64,000 nucleotides of DNA from Streptomyces microflavus (GCF_014650075.1 NZ_BMUG01000007.1:124001-188000); one strand, 5' to 3'. Shown: positions 7,561 to 15,362, counted from the stretch's first letter. The notes: generated by a model not told the origin, from the letters alone. Numbers and translations: made by a program.

Positions 7561-8952
7561 GTGAGCCAGTACGTCTCCCGGCTCGGTTCCACCCGGACCG
7601 GGCCCCGCATCAGGTTCCCCGGCGGCTTCCCCGGGTCCTCCCGCAAGCCGCGGCGCATCGCGATGCTCTCCGTGCACACCTCCCCGCTCCACCAGCCCGG
7701 CACGGGCGACGCGGGCGGGATGAACGTCTACATCGTCGAGCTGGCCAAGCGCCTCGCCGCGATCAACATCGAGGTCGAGATCTTCACCCGGGCCACCACC
7801 GGCTCGCTGCCCCCCGAGGTCGAGCTGGCCCCCGGTGTCCTGGTCCGGCACGTCGACGCCGGGCCGTACGAGGGGCTCGCCAAGGAGGACCTGCCCGCCC
7901 AGCTCTGCGCCTTCACGCACGGTGTGATGCAGGCCTGGGCCGGCCAGCGCCCCGGCTACTACGACCTGGTGCACTCCCACTACTGGCTCTCCGGCCAGGT
8001 CGGCTGGCTCGCCGCCCAGCGCTGGGGCGTCCCGCTCGTGCACGCCATGCACACCATGGCCAAGGTCAAGAACGCCGCGCTCGCCGAGGGCGACACCCCC
8101 GAGCCGGCCGCGCGCGTCATCGGCGAGACCCAGATCGTCCACGCCTCCGACCGGCTGATCGCCAACACCGCCGAGGAGGCCGACGAGCTGGTCCGCTTCT
8201 ACGACGCCGACCCCTCCGCCGTCGCCGTCGTGCACCCCGGCGTCAACCTGGAGCGCTTCCGCCCCTTCCCCAAGGGCTCCGACAAGCTCCGTCCAGGGGA
8301 GGCCCCATCCGCCCGCGCCGCCGCGCGGGCCCGGCTCGGCCTGCCGCAGGACGCGCTGATCCCCCTCTTCGCGGGGCGCATCCAGCCGCTGAAGGCCCCG
8401 GACGTGCTGCTGCGCGCGGTCGCCGTCCTCCTGGACCGGGACCCCTCCCTCCGCTCCCGCATCGTCGTGCCCGTCGTCGGCGGGCCGAGCGGCAGCGGGC
8501 TCGCCAAGCCCGAGGGGCTCCAGAAGCTGGCCGCGCGCCTCGGCATCGCCGATGTCGTACGGTTCCACCCGCCGGTGGGCCAGGACCGGCTCGCGGACTG
8601 GTTCCGGGCCGCGTCCGTGCTGGTCATGCCGTCGTACAGCGAGTCCTTCGGTCTGGTCGCCATCGAGGCCCAGGCGGCCGGTACGCCGGTGGTCGCGGCG
8701 GCGGTGGGCGGGCTGCCGGTGGCGGTGCGGGACGAGGTCAGCGGCTTCCTGATACCCGGCCACGACCCGGAGGCGTACGCCCGCGCGATCGAGCGGTTCG
8801 CGGACGCGCCGGAGCTGGTGGAGCGCATGGGGGCGGCGGCCGCGGCGCACGCGCAGTCCTTCGGCTGGGACACGGCGGCCTCGGCGACGGCCGACGTCTA
8901 CACGGCGGCGCTGGCCGACCACCGCCGCCGGGCGCGTACCCACCACGGCTGA
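7561..8952 (+). CDS. mshA: D-inositol-3-phosphate glycosyltransferase (mycothiol step 1)
   Basis: This 463-residue GT-B glycosyltransferase of family GT4 transfers GlcNAc from UDP-GlcNAc to 1D-myo-inositol 3-phosphate, the first committed step of mycothiol synthesis. Diagnostic MshA motifs are visible: MLSVHTSPLHQPGTGDAGGM near residues 40-59, the HSHYWLSG segment, HTMAKVKN, and the C-terminal nucleotide-sugar motif SYSESFGLVAIEAQAAGTPV. The start is GTG 7561 (SQYVSRLG), preceded by GAGGAGG at 7544-7550. An in-frame upstream GTG at 7543 lies on that ribosome site and is less likely. The protein is cytoplasmic. Other mycothiol genes are not in this window. Confidence 0.95.
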   Translation: MSQYVSRLGSTRTGPRIRFPGGFPGSSRKPRRIAMLSVHTSPLHQPGTGDAGGMNVYIVELAKRLAAINIEVEIFTRATTGSLPPEVELAPGVLVRHVDAGPYEGLAKEDLPAQLCAFTHGVMQAWAGQRPGYYDLVHSHYWLSGQVGWLAAQRWGVPLVHAMHTMAKVKNAALAEGDTPEPAARVIGETQIVHASDRLIANTAEEADELVRFYDADPSAVAVVHPGVNLERFRPFPKGSDKLRPGEAPSARAAARARLGLPQDALIPLFAGRIQPLKAPDVLLRAVAVLLDRDPSLRSRIVVPVVGGPSGSGLAKPEGLQKLAARLGIADVVRFHPPVGQDRLADWFRAASVLVMPSYSESFGLVAIEAQAAGTPVVAAAVGGLPVAVRDEVSGFLIPGHDPEAYARAIERFADAPELVERMGAAAAAHAQSFGWDTAASATADVYTAALADHRRRARTHHG

Positions 8953-8989
8953 GGCGCTGCCCGCGCCTGCCCCGCGCAGGGGGCTGACG

Positions 8990-8995
8990 TACGCT
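8990..8995 (+). promoter_or_regulatory. -10 box TACGCT of leaderless YbjN-type gene
   Basis: TACGCT is followed by CGCTGC and then ATG at 9002. The identical TACGCTCGCTGC string precedes the start at 31269. There is no Shine-Dalgarno sequence. Confidence 0.6.
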
Positions 8996-9001
8996 CGCTG
9001 C

Positions 9002-9514
9002 ATGGCTGACGTACCCGATGGAACAGCAGCGGCCCAGGTCATCGAGGCGACGCTGAACGAGGCCGGGCTCGCCTGGGAGAGCCCCGCGCCCGGCAATTTC
9101 GTGGTGACGCTGCCGGGCACCCGCAAGCTGTCGACGACCTGTTCGCTGATCGTCGGCAAGCACTCCCTCTCCCTCAACGCCTTCGTCGTCCGCCACCCGG
9201 ACGAGAACGAGGCCGAGGTGCACCGCTGGCTCCTGGAGCGCAACCTCCGCCTCTTCGGCCTGAGTTACGCGATCGACTCGCTCGGTGACGTCTACCTGGC
9301 CGGCAAGCTGCCGCTCTCCGTGGTCACCCCCGAGGAGCTGGACCGGCTGCTCGGCACGGTCCTGGAGGCGGCCGACGAGTCGTTCAACACCCTCCTCGAA
9401 CTGGGCTTCGCGAGCTCGATCCGCAAGGAGTACGCGTGGCGGGTCTCGCGCGGCGAGTCCACGCGCAACCTCGACGCGTTCAGCCACCTGATCGAGCGCT
9501 CGTCCGACGGCTGA
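9002..9514 (+). CDS. YbjN domain-containing protein
   Basis: This 170-residue soluble protein has the YbjN/type III secretion chaperone-like fold signature: an alpha/beta N-terminus with NFVVTLPGTRKLSTTCSLIV, then SLNAFVVRHPDENEAEVHRWLLERN and a helical C-terminus. In actinobacteria the family is widespread and its function is poorly defined. It lies 49 bp downstream of mshA but has its own leaderless promoter. The next backbone gene by synteny would be gpmA, which here is 5.9 kb away, so an accessory block appears to have entered just after this gene. Confidence 0.85.
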   Translation: MADVPDGTAAAQVIEATLNEAGLAWESPAPGNFVVTLPGTRKLSTTCSLIVGKHSLSLNAFVVRHPDENEAEVHRWLLERNLRLFGLSYAIDSLGDVYLAGKLPLSVVTPEELDRLLGTVLEAADESFNTLLELGFASSIRKEYAWRVSRGESTRNLDAFSHLIERSSDG

Positions 9515-9650
9515 GGCCGGGTCCGCTCCACAAGCTGTACCGGACACCCCGCCGCACAGGGCCTTCCCTGCGCCGTAGAGCCATGTCATGCTCACCGCCA
9601 ACGCAGACGTGAACCATGTTCAGATATGCGAACGGAAGGTGGTTCGGATC

Positions 9651-11453
9651 ATGGCGACCCACGGGAACATCAGCAGGCGCGGACTGCTCGGCAGCGCGGC
9701 GGCGGTCGTGGCGGCGGCCGCGACGCACGCGATGAGTGGCACGGCGGCCGCGACGCACACGATGAGCGGTACGGCGGCCGCGACGCACACGATGAGCGGT
9801 ACGGCGGCCGCGACGCACGCGATGAGTGGCACGGCCGCCGCGACCCGCAGGGCGCCGGCCCCCGCCGACTCCGCCGCCCTCTGGCGGGAGTTCACCGCGG
9901 CCCCCTACACCCACCCCCAGATCCCCTTCGTCGGCCGGGCCGGCTACCGCGCCGGATCCGCCCTCCCGGGCCGCCGCTCCCGGAAGACCGGAGCCCGCGG
10001 CTTCGTCACCGACGTCGTACGGGACCACGGGGCCCGCCCCGACGGCTCGGCCGACGCCGCCCCCGCCATCAACCGCGCCATCGTCGCGGCCGGGGAGCGG
10101 GGCGGCGGCACGGTGACCATCCCGGCGGGGACGTACCGCATCGACGACATCATCCGCATCGGCCACAGCGGCGTCGTGGCGCGCGGCGCGGGCAGCGGTG
10201 CCACGAAGCTGCTCGCGACCCGCAGCCTCACCGAGCTGATCGGCGTCTACGGCAGCCGGTACGGCGGCGACAAGTCCAGCTGGTCCTGGGCCGGCGGGCT
10301 CATCTGGCTCTGCCCGAAGGAGCGTTGGGCCTCGCTCACCGACGCGATCCGGGCGAAGGCGTGGCCCTTCGAGGGCTGGACCGGCAACCGCCGCGACGCG
10401 TGGCGCACCCTCGCCGTCCCGGCCCCCGCACGCCGGGGCGACCGTACGGTCACGGTCGACGACGCCCGAGGGCTCAGGCCCGGCGCCCTCGTCCTCCTCC
10501 GCCTCGCCGACGACTCCGGACACACGCTGCTCCAGCACATGGCGGGCGAGAGCGAAGGTGCGCGGGCGTACACCTGGGCGGACAAGACCAAGCTGACCTC
10601 GTACGTCCCCTACGAGTGGCCCGTCCGCATCACCGCCGTACATGGCCGCCGCATCACCCTGGAACGCCCGCTCCCGCTCGACATCCGCGCCGCGTGGGAC
10701 CCCCGCCTCACCACCCTGGTCACCCCGCTCACCGGTTCGGGCGTGGCGGGTCTGACGCTGGAGGCGCCTCTGAAGCCGCAGGCCCCGCACCTGCTGGACC
10801 AGGGGTACAACGGCCTCGCGTTCCAGTGCGCGTACGACTGCTGGGCGGACGACGTGACGGTCCGGCACGTCGACAACGGCTTCGGCCTGATCGGCGCTTC
10901 GGCCTGCACCCTGCGCCGTACGAAGGTGGAGGGCCGGGGCGCCCACCACCCGTACTACTGCCGCGAGGGCTCGCACGACAACCTGATCGAGGACTTCACC
11001 GTCGCGGAGCGCACCACCCCCGCGCCCTCCGGCACCCAGCTCCACGGCATCAACGTCGAGGGCCTGTCCAGCTACAACGTCTGGTCGCGGGGCCGGATGG
11101 AGATGGGCACGTTCGACTCGCACCGGGGCATGCCGTTCGCCAACGTCCGCACCGACATCACGGTGAACAACAACGGGGTCCACGGCGGCGACGCGAGCGC
11201 GGGCCCGCTGTTCGGGGCGCGCTTCACACACTGGAACATCCGGGTCACCAACGGCCGGGCCGGGCTGATGAGGATCGACGGCCTCGCCCCGTACAGCGCG
11301 ACGGTCGGGATCAGTGAGGTAAGGGAGTTCGGCCAGATCGACGTCCCCGACTTCACCGGCGACCTGCACACGAGGCTGGCGGCGTACGGCACTCCGGAGG
11401 CGGTCAGGCCGGCCAACCTGTACGAGGCGCAGCGGGGTGTACGCGCACGTTAG
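9651..11453 (+). CDS. Tat-exported right-handed beta-helix protein (pectate-lyase superfamily-like)
   Basis: This 600-residue protein starts at ATG 9651 after GGAAGGTGG. The signal ISRRGLLGSAAAVVAA is a twin-arginine type. Between the signal and the mature part lies a tract of four AAATHxMSGT decapeptides encoded by exact 30-bp repeats. From about residue 120 the motif HGARPDGSADAAPAINRAI followed by GGGTVTIPAGTYRI is the classic opening of the Pectate_lyase_3/GH55-like beta-helix. Asn/Gly-rich turns continue to the end (VRHVDNGFGLIGA, DGLAPYSATVGI). It probably acts on a polysaccharide outside the cell. The substrate and catalytic residues are not assignable by eye. It is flanked by accessory genes. 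Confidence 0.82.
   Translation: MATHGNISRRGLLGSAAAVVAAAATHAMSGTAAATHTMSGTAAATHTMSGTAAATHAMSGTAAATRRAPAPADSAALWREFTAAPYTHPQIPFVGRAGYRAGSALPGRRSRKTGARGFVTDVVRDHGARPDGSADAAPAINRAIVAAGERGGGTVTIPAGTYRIDDIIRIGHSGVVARGAGSGATKLLATRSLTELIGVYGSRYGGDKSSWSWAGGLIWLCPKERWASLTDAIRAKAWPFEGWTGNRRDAWRTLAVPAPARRGDRTVTVDDARGLRPGALVLLRLADDSGHTLLQHMAGESEGARAYTWADKTKLTSYVPYEWPVRITAVHGRRITLERPLPLDIRAAWDPRLTTLVTPLTGSGVAGLTLEAPLKPQAPHLLDQGYNGLAFQCAYDCWADDVTVRHVDNGFGLIGASACTLRRTKVEGRGAHHPYYCREGSHDNLIEDFTVAERTTPAPSGTQLHGINVEGLSSYNVWSRGRMEMGTFDSHRGMPFANVRTDITVNNNGVHGGDASAGPLFGARFTHWNIRVTNGRAGLMRIDGLAPYSATVGISEVREFGQIDVPDFTGDLHTRLAAYGTPEAVRPANLYEAQRGVRAR
9714..9844 (+). repeat. Four 30-bp tandem repeats in coding sequence, plus a partial fifth
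   Basis: The units are 9714-9743, 9744-9773, 9774-9803 and 9804-9833, with a degenerate 11-bp start of a fifth. Units 1 and 4 are identical to each other, and units 2 and 3 are identical to each other. They differ at the Ala/Thr codon (gcg or aca) and at two silent sites. Each encodes AAATH(A/T)MSGT, so copy number changes keep the frame and only alter linker length next to the Tat signal. Confidence 0.95.
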
Positions 11454-11655
11454 GGAGACCCCGTGCGGCGGCACCGCACAGTGGGTTCACAGGATGATCA
11501 CGGCGGAATCACGATCTTGGGAGGGGGGCCGCCGGACCGGTCGTCGCTCACAGGTTCGACCATAAAGTGTGGGTCACTGCGACGGTCCGTCCCAGACGGC
11601 GTCGAAGTGCCGCACGGGGGAGGGGCGGTTGCTCCCCGAACCGGAGAGAAGAACC

Positions 11656-12468
11656 ATGCGCGCCACTGCTGTACGCCGTACCGCCCTCGCCGCCTGTGCG
11701 GTCTCGCTGACCCTGCTGGTCACGGCCTGCGGCGGCTCGTCCGACGCGGAGGACGGGAAGAACGACAAGGGCGGTGCCGCGAACGGCGCCGACTCGGCGC
11801 CGAAGACCTCGGCCAAGGCGCTCAGCGCCGCCGAGCTGGAGACCGCGTCGCTGAAGCAGGGCGACGTCGAGGGCCACAAGATCGCCAAGACCGGCCCGGA
11901 CGACGAGATGCCGGAAGGTGGCGTCACGGTCGACAAGGAGGCCTGCCTCCCGGTCGCCCACGCGATGTACGGCGTCGCGCAGAAGGGCTCGGCCGCCACG
12001 GCGAAGCGCAAGGTCGTCAGTGAGCCGAAGAAGGCCGACGCCAAGAAGTCGGTGGAGGACCTGACGGACGGCGACGCCGAGGACGTGCTGAAGGCGGCCT
12101 TCGACGTGACCTCCACCTTCATCGCGCTGCATGCGTACGAGGGGACGGCGGGTCCGGACACGTTCGCCGCGCTGAAGAAGGCCGCGGGGGAGTGCGCGGG
12201 CGGCTTCACCGCCACGATCGCCGGTGAACCGCAGAAGGTCGTCTCGGTCACCGAGGAGAAGGTCACCGGCGGCGACGAGTCCGCAGCGTGGACGGTCACC
12301 GCCATGGGCGACGGCGACGACCAGGTCCCGACCAAGCTGGTGGCGCTCCGCGAGGAGGGCACCGTGGCGACGTTCTACTCGGTCAACCTGGCAGCGATGG
12401 GGGGCCGCAGCGTGAAGTTCCCCGTGCCGACGGAGGTCGTGGCGGCGCAGGCGAAGAAGCTCGGCTGA
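11656..12468 (+). CDS. Putative lipoprotein
   Basis: This 270-residue protein starts at ATG 11656 after GGAGAGAAG. The N-terminal basic region and hydrophobic stretch end in the lipobox LVTACGG, so Cys25 or so is lipidated and the protein is anchored outside the membrane. A charged linker is followed by a domain with scattered Cys (KEACLPVAHAM, GECAGGF) and alternating strands ending in TKLVALREEGTVATFY. This resembles sensor-type lipoprotein domains seen in actinobacteria, but no firm family is recognised. It lies downstream of the beta-helix protein with a 202-bp gap holding no other ORF. Confidence 0.75.
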   Translation: MRATAVRRTALAACAVSLTLLVTACGGSSDAEDGKNDKGGAANGADSAPKTSAKALSAAELETASLKQGDVEGHKIAKTGPDDEMPEGGVTVDKEACLPVAHAMYGVAQKGSAATAKRKVVSEPKKADAKKSVEDLTDGDAEDVLKAAFDVTSTFIALHAYEGTAGPDTFAALKKAAGECAGGFTATIAGEPQKVVSVTEEKVTGGDESAAWTVTAMGDGDDQVPTKLVALREEGTVATFYSVNLAAMGGRSVKFPVPTEVVAAQAKKLG

Positions 12469-12472
12469 TGAA

Positions 12473-12514
12473 CGTACCCCTGCCCGGCGGCTCAGGCTTC
12501 AGGGCAGGGGTACG
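12473..12514. terminator. Bidirectional hairpin terminator
   Basis: CGTACCCCTGCCC pairs perfectly with GGGCAGGGGTACG (13-bp stem, 16-nt loop) between the convergent lipoprotein and toxin-like genes. The right arm overlaps the last codons of the toxin-like ORF. Confidence 0.7.
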
Positions 12515-12741
12515 AGCCGTACGACGGTGACGGTCAGCACGGACCGGGAGACGTAGTAGAGGACGATGGCCCCGGAGACGGTGGCCTCACGCCGGTCCCG
12601 CTCGCTCTTGACGGCGGAGGAGGCGTGCCCGTACGGCTCCCTGCCCAGGGTGCGGGCCATCTCGTCCCGGAAGGACAGGCCGTCGCCCATCTTGGCCAGG
12701 GTGTCGTCGGCGGGCGGCGCGTAGGAGATGCGGAAGCTCAA
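12499..12741 (-). CDS. RelE/ParE-like small protein (toxin candidate)
   Basis: This 80-residue ORF starts with TTG at 12741. The TTG overlaps the TGA stop of the upstream gene (TTGA), so translation is probably coupled. The C-terminal two beta strands (GAIVLYYVSRSVLTVTVVRL) and the small size resemble RelE/ParE-fold toxins (ribosome-dependent RNases or gyrase inhibitors). The central part is more divergent and the catalytic residues cannot be confirmed. Its partner is the 82-residue ORF just upstream. The toxin-antitoxin call is inference from size, order and overlap. Confidence 0.6.
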   Translation of the reverse strand: MSFRISYAPPADDTLAKMGDGLSFRDEMARTLGREPYGHASSAVKSERDRREATVSGAIVLYYVSRSVLTVTVVRLVPLP

Positions 12742-12986
12742 GCGACGCTCCGCCTCTCGGCCTCGTCCTGCGCCAGCCGGTCCAGGATCTGCTCGGCCTC
12801 GGGATCGGGAACGGCCTCCAGCATCCAGTGCCGCATGACGGCCTGGATCTCATGGACCCCGGCCCCGTTGATGGCGAGATCGAACTCCTCGCGTCTCTCC
12901 TCGGGCAGCGCGGCCCGGATGTCCGGGATGCTGTTGGGCACCTCGACCTCGGCACCGCCGACGAAGGTCTTCAGAGACTCGCCCAT
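12738..12986 (-). CDS. DUF6247-like small protein (antitoxin candidate)
   Basis: This 82-residue acidic protein has the core EVEVPNSIPDIRAALPEERR followed by a helical region ending in AERRSVA. This pattern occurs in short Streptomyces proteins encoded directly before RelE-like ORFs (DUF6247, from memory). It would be the antitoxin of the pair and may bind its own promoter. A strong GGGGAGAG ribosome site precedes ATG 12986. A TACGGT -10-like box lies further upstream, near 13029-13034. Confidence 0.65.
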   Translation of the reverse strand: MGESLKTFVGGAEVEVPNSIPDIRAALPEERREEFDLAINGAGVHEIQAVMRHWMLEAVPDPEAEQILDRLAQDEAERRSVA

Positions 12987-13110
12987 GATCGCTCTCCCCG
13001 ATCTCCCTTGCCCTTGCGTGTGAGGGTCACCGTAGTGCGTGGGGGCCGGAGTTCGGGCTGGGGGTGCAGGCCTCGGTCACTGCCGACCGGCAGCCGCCCG
13101 GGCACCGGTC

Positions 13111-13308
13111 TCAGGACGGACTGCCGTACCGGTCCTCGATCTGACGCTCTGCGCGGGGGCACGCGGCCATCCTCCCGATGGGCGTCAGGTAGCTGCTGGT
13201 CGGCTCTTCCGCGCATGACTTCAGGCCGTGCCATGAACAGCGGCGGCCATGCCCTACGGTGCCCGCGCGGTGCAACGACGGTTTGTACGAGTACTTTTCC
13301 AGGGCCAT
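13111..13308 (-). CDS. Small Cys/His-containing hypothetical protein
   Basis: A 65-residue ORF starts at ATG 13308 with an excellent GAGGAG ribosome site 6-7 nt upstream. It is basic, with three Cys and several His (HGRRCSWHGLKSCAEE, MAACPRAERQ), so it might bind metal. I do not recognise it. It is divergent from the zinc-ribbon ORF at 13481, with a perfect 22-bp inverted repeat between them. The longer frame reading up to 13506 has no start support. Confidence 0.5.
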   Translation of the reverse strand: MALEKYSYKPSLHRAGTVGHGRRCSWHGLKSCAEEPTSSYLTPIGRMAACPRAERQIEDRYGSPS

Positions 13309-13344
13309 GAGAGCTCCTCGAAGGTGGCAGATCATCCGCTCCAA

Positions 13345-13366
13345 GGGTTGCCCGACCGGGCAACCC
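13345..13366. promoter_or_regulatory. Perfect inverted repeat between two small divergent ORFs
   Basis: GGGTTGCCCG-AC-CGGGCAACCC has 10-bp arms and lies 36 bp before the ORF ending at 13111 and 115 bp before the ORF at 13481. It is an operator candidate. An RNA hairpin in the leader of the leftward ORF is the alternative. Confidence 0.55.
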
Positions 13367-13480
13367 GCCCGACGAGACCCACACCGGGCTCGCCCGCCCT
13401 CCGCATGATGCCGAACCGAGGGCGTGAGATCGACCCTCTGCGCCGGAACTCTATGGGCTCTCATGGGACAGAATCGAACA

Positions 13481-13798
13481 ATGTCCCGATCGGTAGGCGC
13501 ACACACCGCCGACCCGTGCCTGCGTTGCTACGCAGAGGCGGTGCGTGAGGGCACCCCGTTGTCCACGCCGGGGTCGGACAGGATCGACGCGGTGGGCTAC
13601 GCCTGCGACCGATGTGCGCATACCTGGAGTCGCCCGGTCCCGGACGACCTGGAGGTCCACGACGTGGTCAGGGTGAACCTCCCCGAGGCCACGCTCTACG
13701 GCACCGCCTGGGAGGTGGAGGAGGACCGGGTCCAGGTGCGGGGATCGGGCGGGATGTGGCTGGTGTGGGTGGAGCGTTGGAGAGTCGTCATCTACTGA
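13481..13798 (+). CDS. Small zinc-ribbon-like protein
   Basis: This 105-residue protein has two CxxC pairs (PCLRCY and ACDRCAHTW) spaced 28 residues apart, the layout of a zinc ribbon. After these, a small beta-rich domain (VRVNLPEATLYGTAWEVEEDRVQV) resembles an SH3-like fold. The start could be ATG 13481 or ATG 13463. A nucleic-acid or protein-binding role is possible, but I do not recognise a family. Confidence 0.6.
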   Translation: MSRSVGAHTADPCLRCYAEAVREGTPLSTPGSDRIDAVGYACDRCAHTWSRPVPDDLEVHDVVRVNLPEATLYGTAWEVEEDRVQVRGSGGMWLVWVERWRVVIY

Positions 13799-13861
13799 CG
13801 AGGCCGCCGCCCCGAGGCGCGAGCGAGCCCCCGGCCGACGGACGGGCCGGCCGGCTGCCGG

Positions 13862-14434
13862 TCAGTCGGCTGGCAGGCCGAACCAGCGGAGGAGTACGGG
13901 TCGTGCGTCGGCGGGGGCGTCCTCGGGACCTCGGGCATAGCGCGCGAGCAGGGCCAGATAGTCGTCGTGGAAGGCGTCCAGCTCACCCTTCGTCAGGTGG
14001 GTGAGGCTGCGGGAACCCCGCATCCAGCCTTCGGACTCCGCCTGCCCGGCGCTGAACTGCCGGGCGAGCTCGACGTCCTCGTCCATCCTCATCCGGTCCA
14101 GCTCGGCCGCCATGGCGCGCTCGGCCTCCGTCAGCTCACCCTGCGGCGGCCTGCGGATGTCGAGCCCGCGCACCCCGCGCCACCAGCGCTCCCGCCCGGT
14201 GGAGCGCTCGGGGATGTCCTCGATGAGGCCACTGCGCTCCAGCATGCGCAGGTGGTAGCTGAGCGTCCCGGTGTTCTCGCCGAGGGCGGCGGCCAGCGTG
14301 GTCGAGGTGGCCGGGCCCGCCGCGCCGAGGTGGCGCAGGATGCGCAGGCGCAGGGGGTGCGAGAGCGCCTTGAGCACCTCGGGGCTGTCGACCGTGCGCG
14401 GCTCTGCGGCTTCCGCTCTCCGCTCTTTCGTCAT
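13862..14434 (-). CDS. ArsR-type winged-helix transcriptional regulator
   Basis: This 190-residue regulator has an N-terminal winged helix at about residues 18-80: VLKALSHPLRLRILRHL, then ATSTTLAAALGENTGTLSYH as recognition helix region. A helical extension of about 100 residues follows. No metal-binding Cys cluster is present, so it is not a classical metal-sensing ArsR. It is divergent from a secreted protein, across a 30-bp perfect inverted repeat that is its likely operator. A TAGGCT -10 box six bases before ATG suggests a leaderless mRNA. Confidence 0.85.
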   Translation of the reverse strand: MTKERRAEAAEPRTVDSPEVLKALSHPLRLRILRHLGAAGPATSTTLAAALGENTGTLSYHLRMLERSGLIEDIPERSTGRERWWRGVRGLDIRRPPQGELTEAERAMAAELDRMRMDEDVELARQFSAGQAESEGWMRGSRSLTHLTKGELDAFHDDYLALLARYARGPEDAPADARPVLLRWFGLPAD

Positions 14435-14440
14435 GGGGTC

Positions 14441-14446
14441 AGCCTA
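14441..14446 (-). promoter_or_regulatory. -10 box TAGGCT of the ArsR-type regulator
   Basis: TAGGCT on the minus strand is followed by GACCCC and then ATG at 14434. The operator palindrome begins 16 bp further upstream, about where a -35 region would lie. Confidence 0.6.
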
Positions 14447-14461
14447 TCCGGACGGCAGCAA

Positions 14462-14491
14462 TTTCTCTGCAGAGCTTCCTCTGCAGAGAAA
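14462..14491. promoter_or_regulatory. 30-bp perfect inverted repeat, operator of the ArsR-type regulator
   Basis: TTTCTCTGCAGAG-CTTC-CTCTGCAGAGAAA has 13-bp perfect arms. Each arm contains the self-complementary decamer CTCTGCAGAG, and a third partial copy (GCTCTGCA) overlaps the start of the secreted-protein gene. Two adjacent dyads suit a pair of dimers controlling both divergent promoters. Confidence 0.75.
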
Positions 14492-14499
14492 GCTCTGCA

Positions 14500-15246
14500 A
14501 TGCTGAAACGCATGACCCCGAACCGAGTGACCTTGAACCGCGCACTCCGCCGCTTCGCAAGTGCTGCTGCGGGGGCCCTGCTTGCCGGACTCACGCTGGG
14601 CACCGCACCCGCGCATGGAGCTGAACGGGCCCCGGCTCTGCCCGAGTTCGACTTCTCCGCCTGCCCGACCGCCGACGAGCTGCCCGCAGGTGCGGACCCC
14701 GGGACCTGGCGCTGCGAGGTCATGCACGCCACGGGGCACCTGCGCCTGGGCGCCATCGACGAGCCGCTCACCGAACCGATGAAGATCACCTTTGCGGAAG
14801 GCCGTGTGGACGGTGAATTCCGCCAGGTCTTCGGCAGGATGACCGCTGCGCCGATCCGGGTGGGAGGCACCCCGCTGACGCTGACTCCGCAGTACGGCGG
14901 CTACTCGGACTTCCTGTCCGACGACACCCGGCGCGGCGAGTTCGACATCAAGTTCGCCCTGGGCCGGGCGCACGGGCTGCCGGCCGGGCCGTCGTCGGGC
15001 TGCTCGGTGGGCAGCGATGAAGAGGCGGTCCACCTGGTGCTCAAGGACACCGATCCCACCCGGGTGATATCCAGGGACCCCTTGATCGTGGCTTTCGCCG
15101 CCCAGGACACGGAGTTCACCGCCCCGCGCACCACTGGCTGCGGCCCCCTGGGGCGCGTGCTCGACCGGGCCCTGGGGCTGCCGTCCGCGGCGGGGACGAA
15201 CGCGTTCACCATGGATGTCACGGTGGCCATCCGGCCCTACGCGTAG
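14500..15246 (+). CDS. Secreted protein of unknown function
   Basis: This 248-residue protein has a Sec signal (about residues 1-39, RRFASAAAGALLAGLTLGTA then AHGAE). The mature part has conserved-looking CPTADELP, WRCEVMHATGHLRLG, a GCSVGSDEEAVH segment and a CGPLG motif near the end, giving four Cys that could form two disulfides. The fold is probably all-beta. ATG 14500 and ATG 14512 are both possible starts and no clear ribosome site precedes either. Expression is probably controlled by the divergent ArsR-type regulator through the repeat at 14462-14491. No family recognised. Confidence 0.75.
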   Translation: MLKRMTPNRVTLNRALRRFASAAAGALLAGLTLGTAPAHGAERAPALPEFDFSACPTADELPAGADPGTWRCEVMHATGHLRLGAIDEPLTEPMKITFAEGRVDGEFRQVFGRMTAAPIRVGGTPLTLTPQYGGYSDFLSDDTRRGEFDIKFALGRAHGLPAGPSSGCSVGSDEEAVHLVLKDTDPTRVISRDPLIVAFAAQDTEFTAPRTTGCGPLGRVLDRALGLPSAAGTNAFTMDVTVAIRPYA

Positions 15247-15323
15247 ACCGGGTTCGGTGAGTGACCGTCAATACCTGTGCTCGCCACAACTTGGCAGTCC
15301 TACAGCACGCCCGGCACGTGAAA

Positions 15324-15362
15324 ATGCCCCCGCCCCGCGCCGTATGCGCAGGTCGGGGGCAT
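15324..15362. terminator. Hairpin terminator downstream of gpmA
   Basis: ATGCCCCCG and CGGGGGCAT form a 9-bp perfect stem around a 21-nt GC-rich loop, 12 nt past the gpmA stop. It could also end transcription of the convergent secreted-protein gene. Confidence 0.7.

Noticed and set aside
5275..9243. A 1322-codon open frame on the minus strand
   Set aside because: It is GC-bias read-through. Only its last 364 codons are a real gene (NlpC/P60); the rest lies antisense to mshA and the YbjN-type gene, or overlaps the methyltransferase out of frame.
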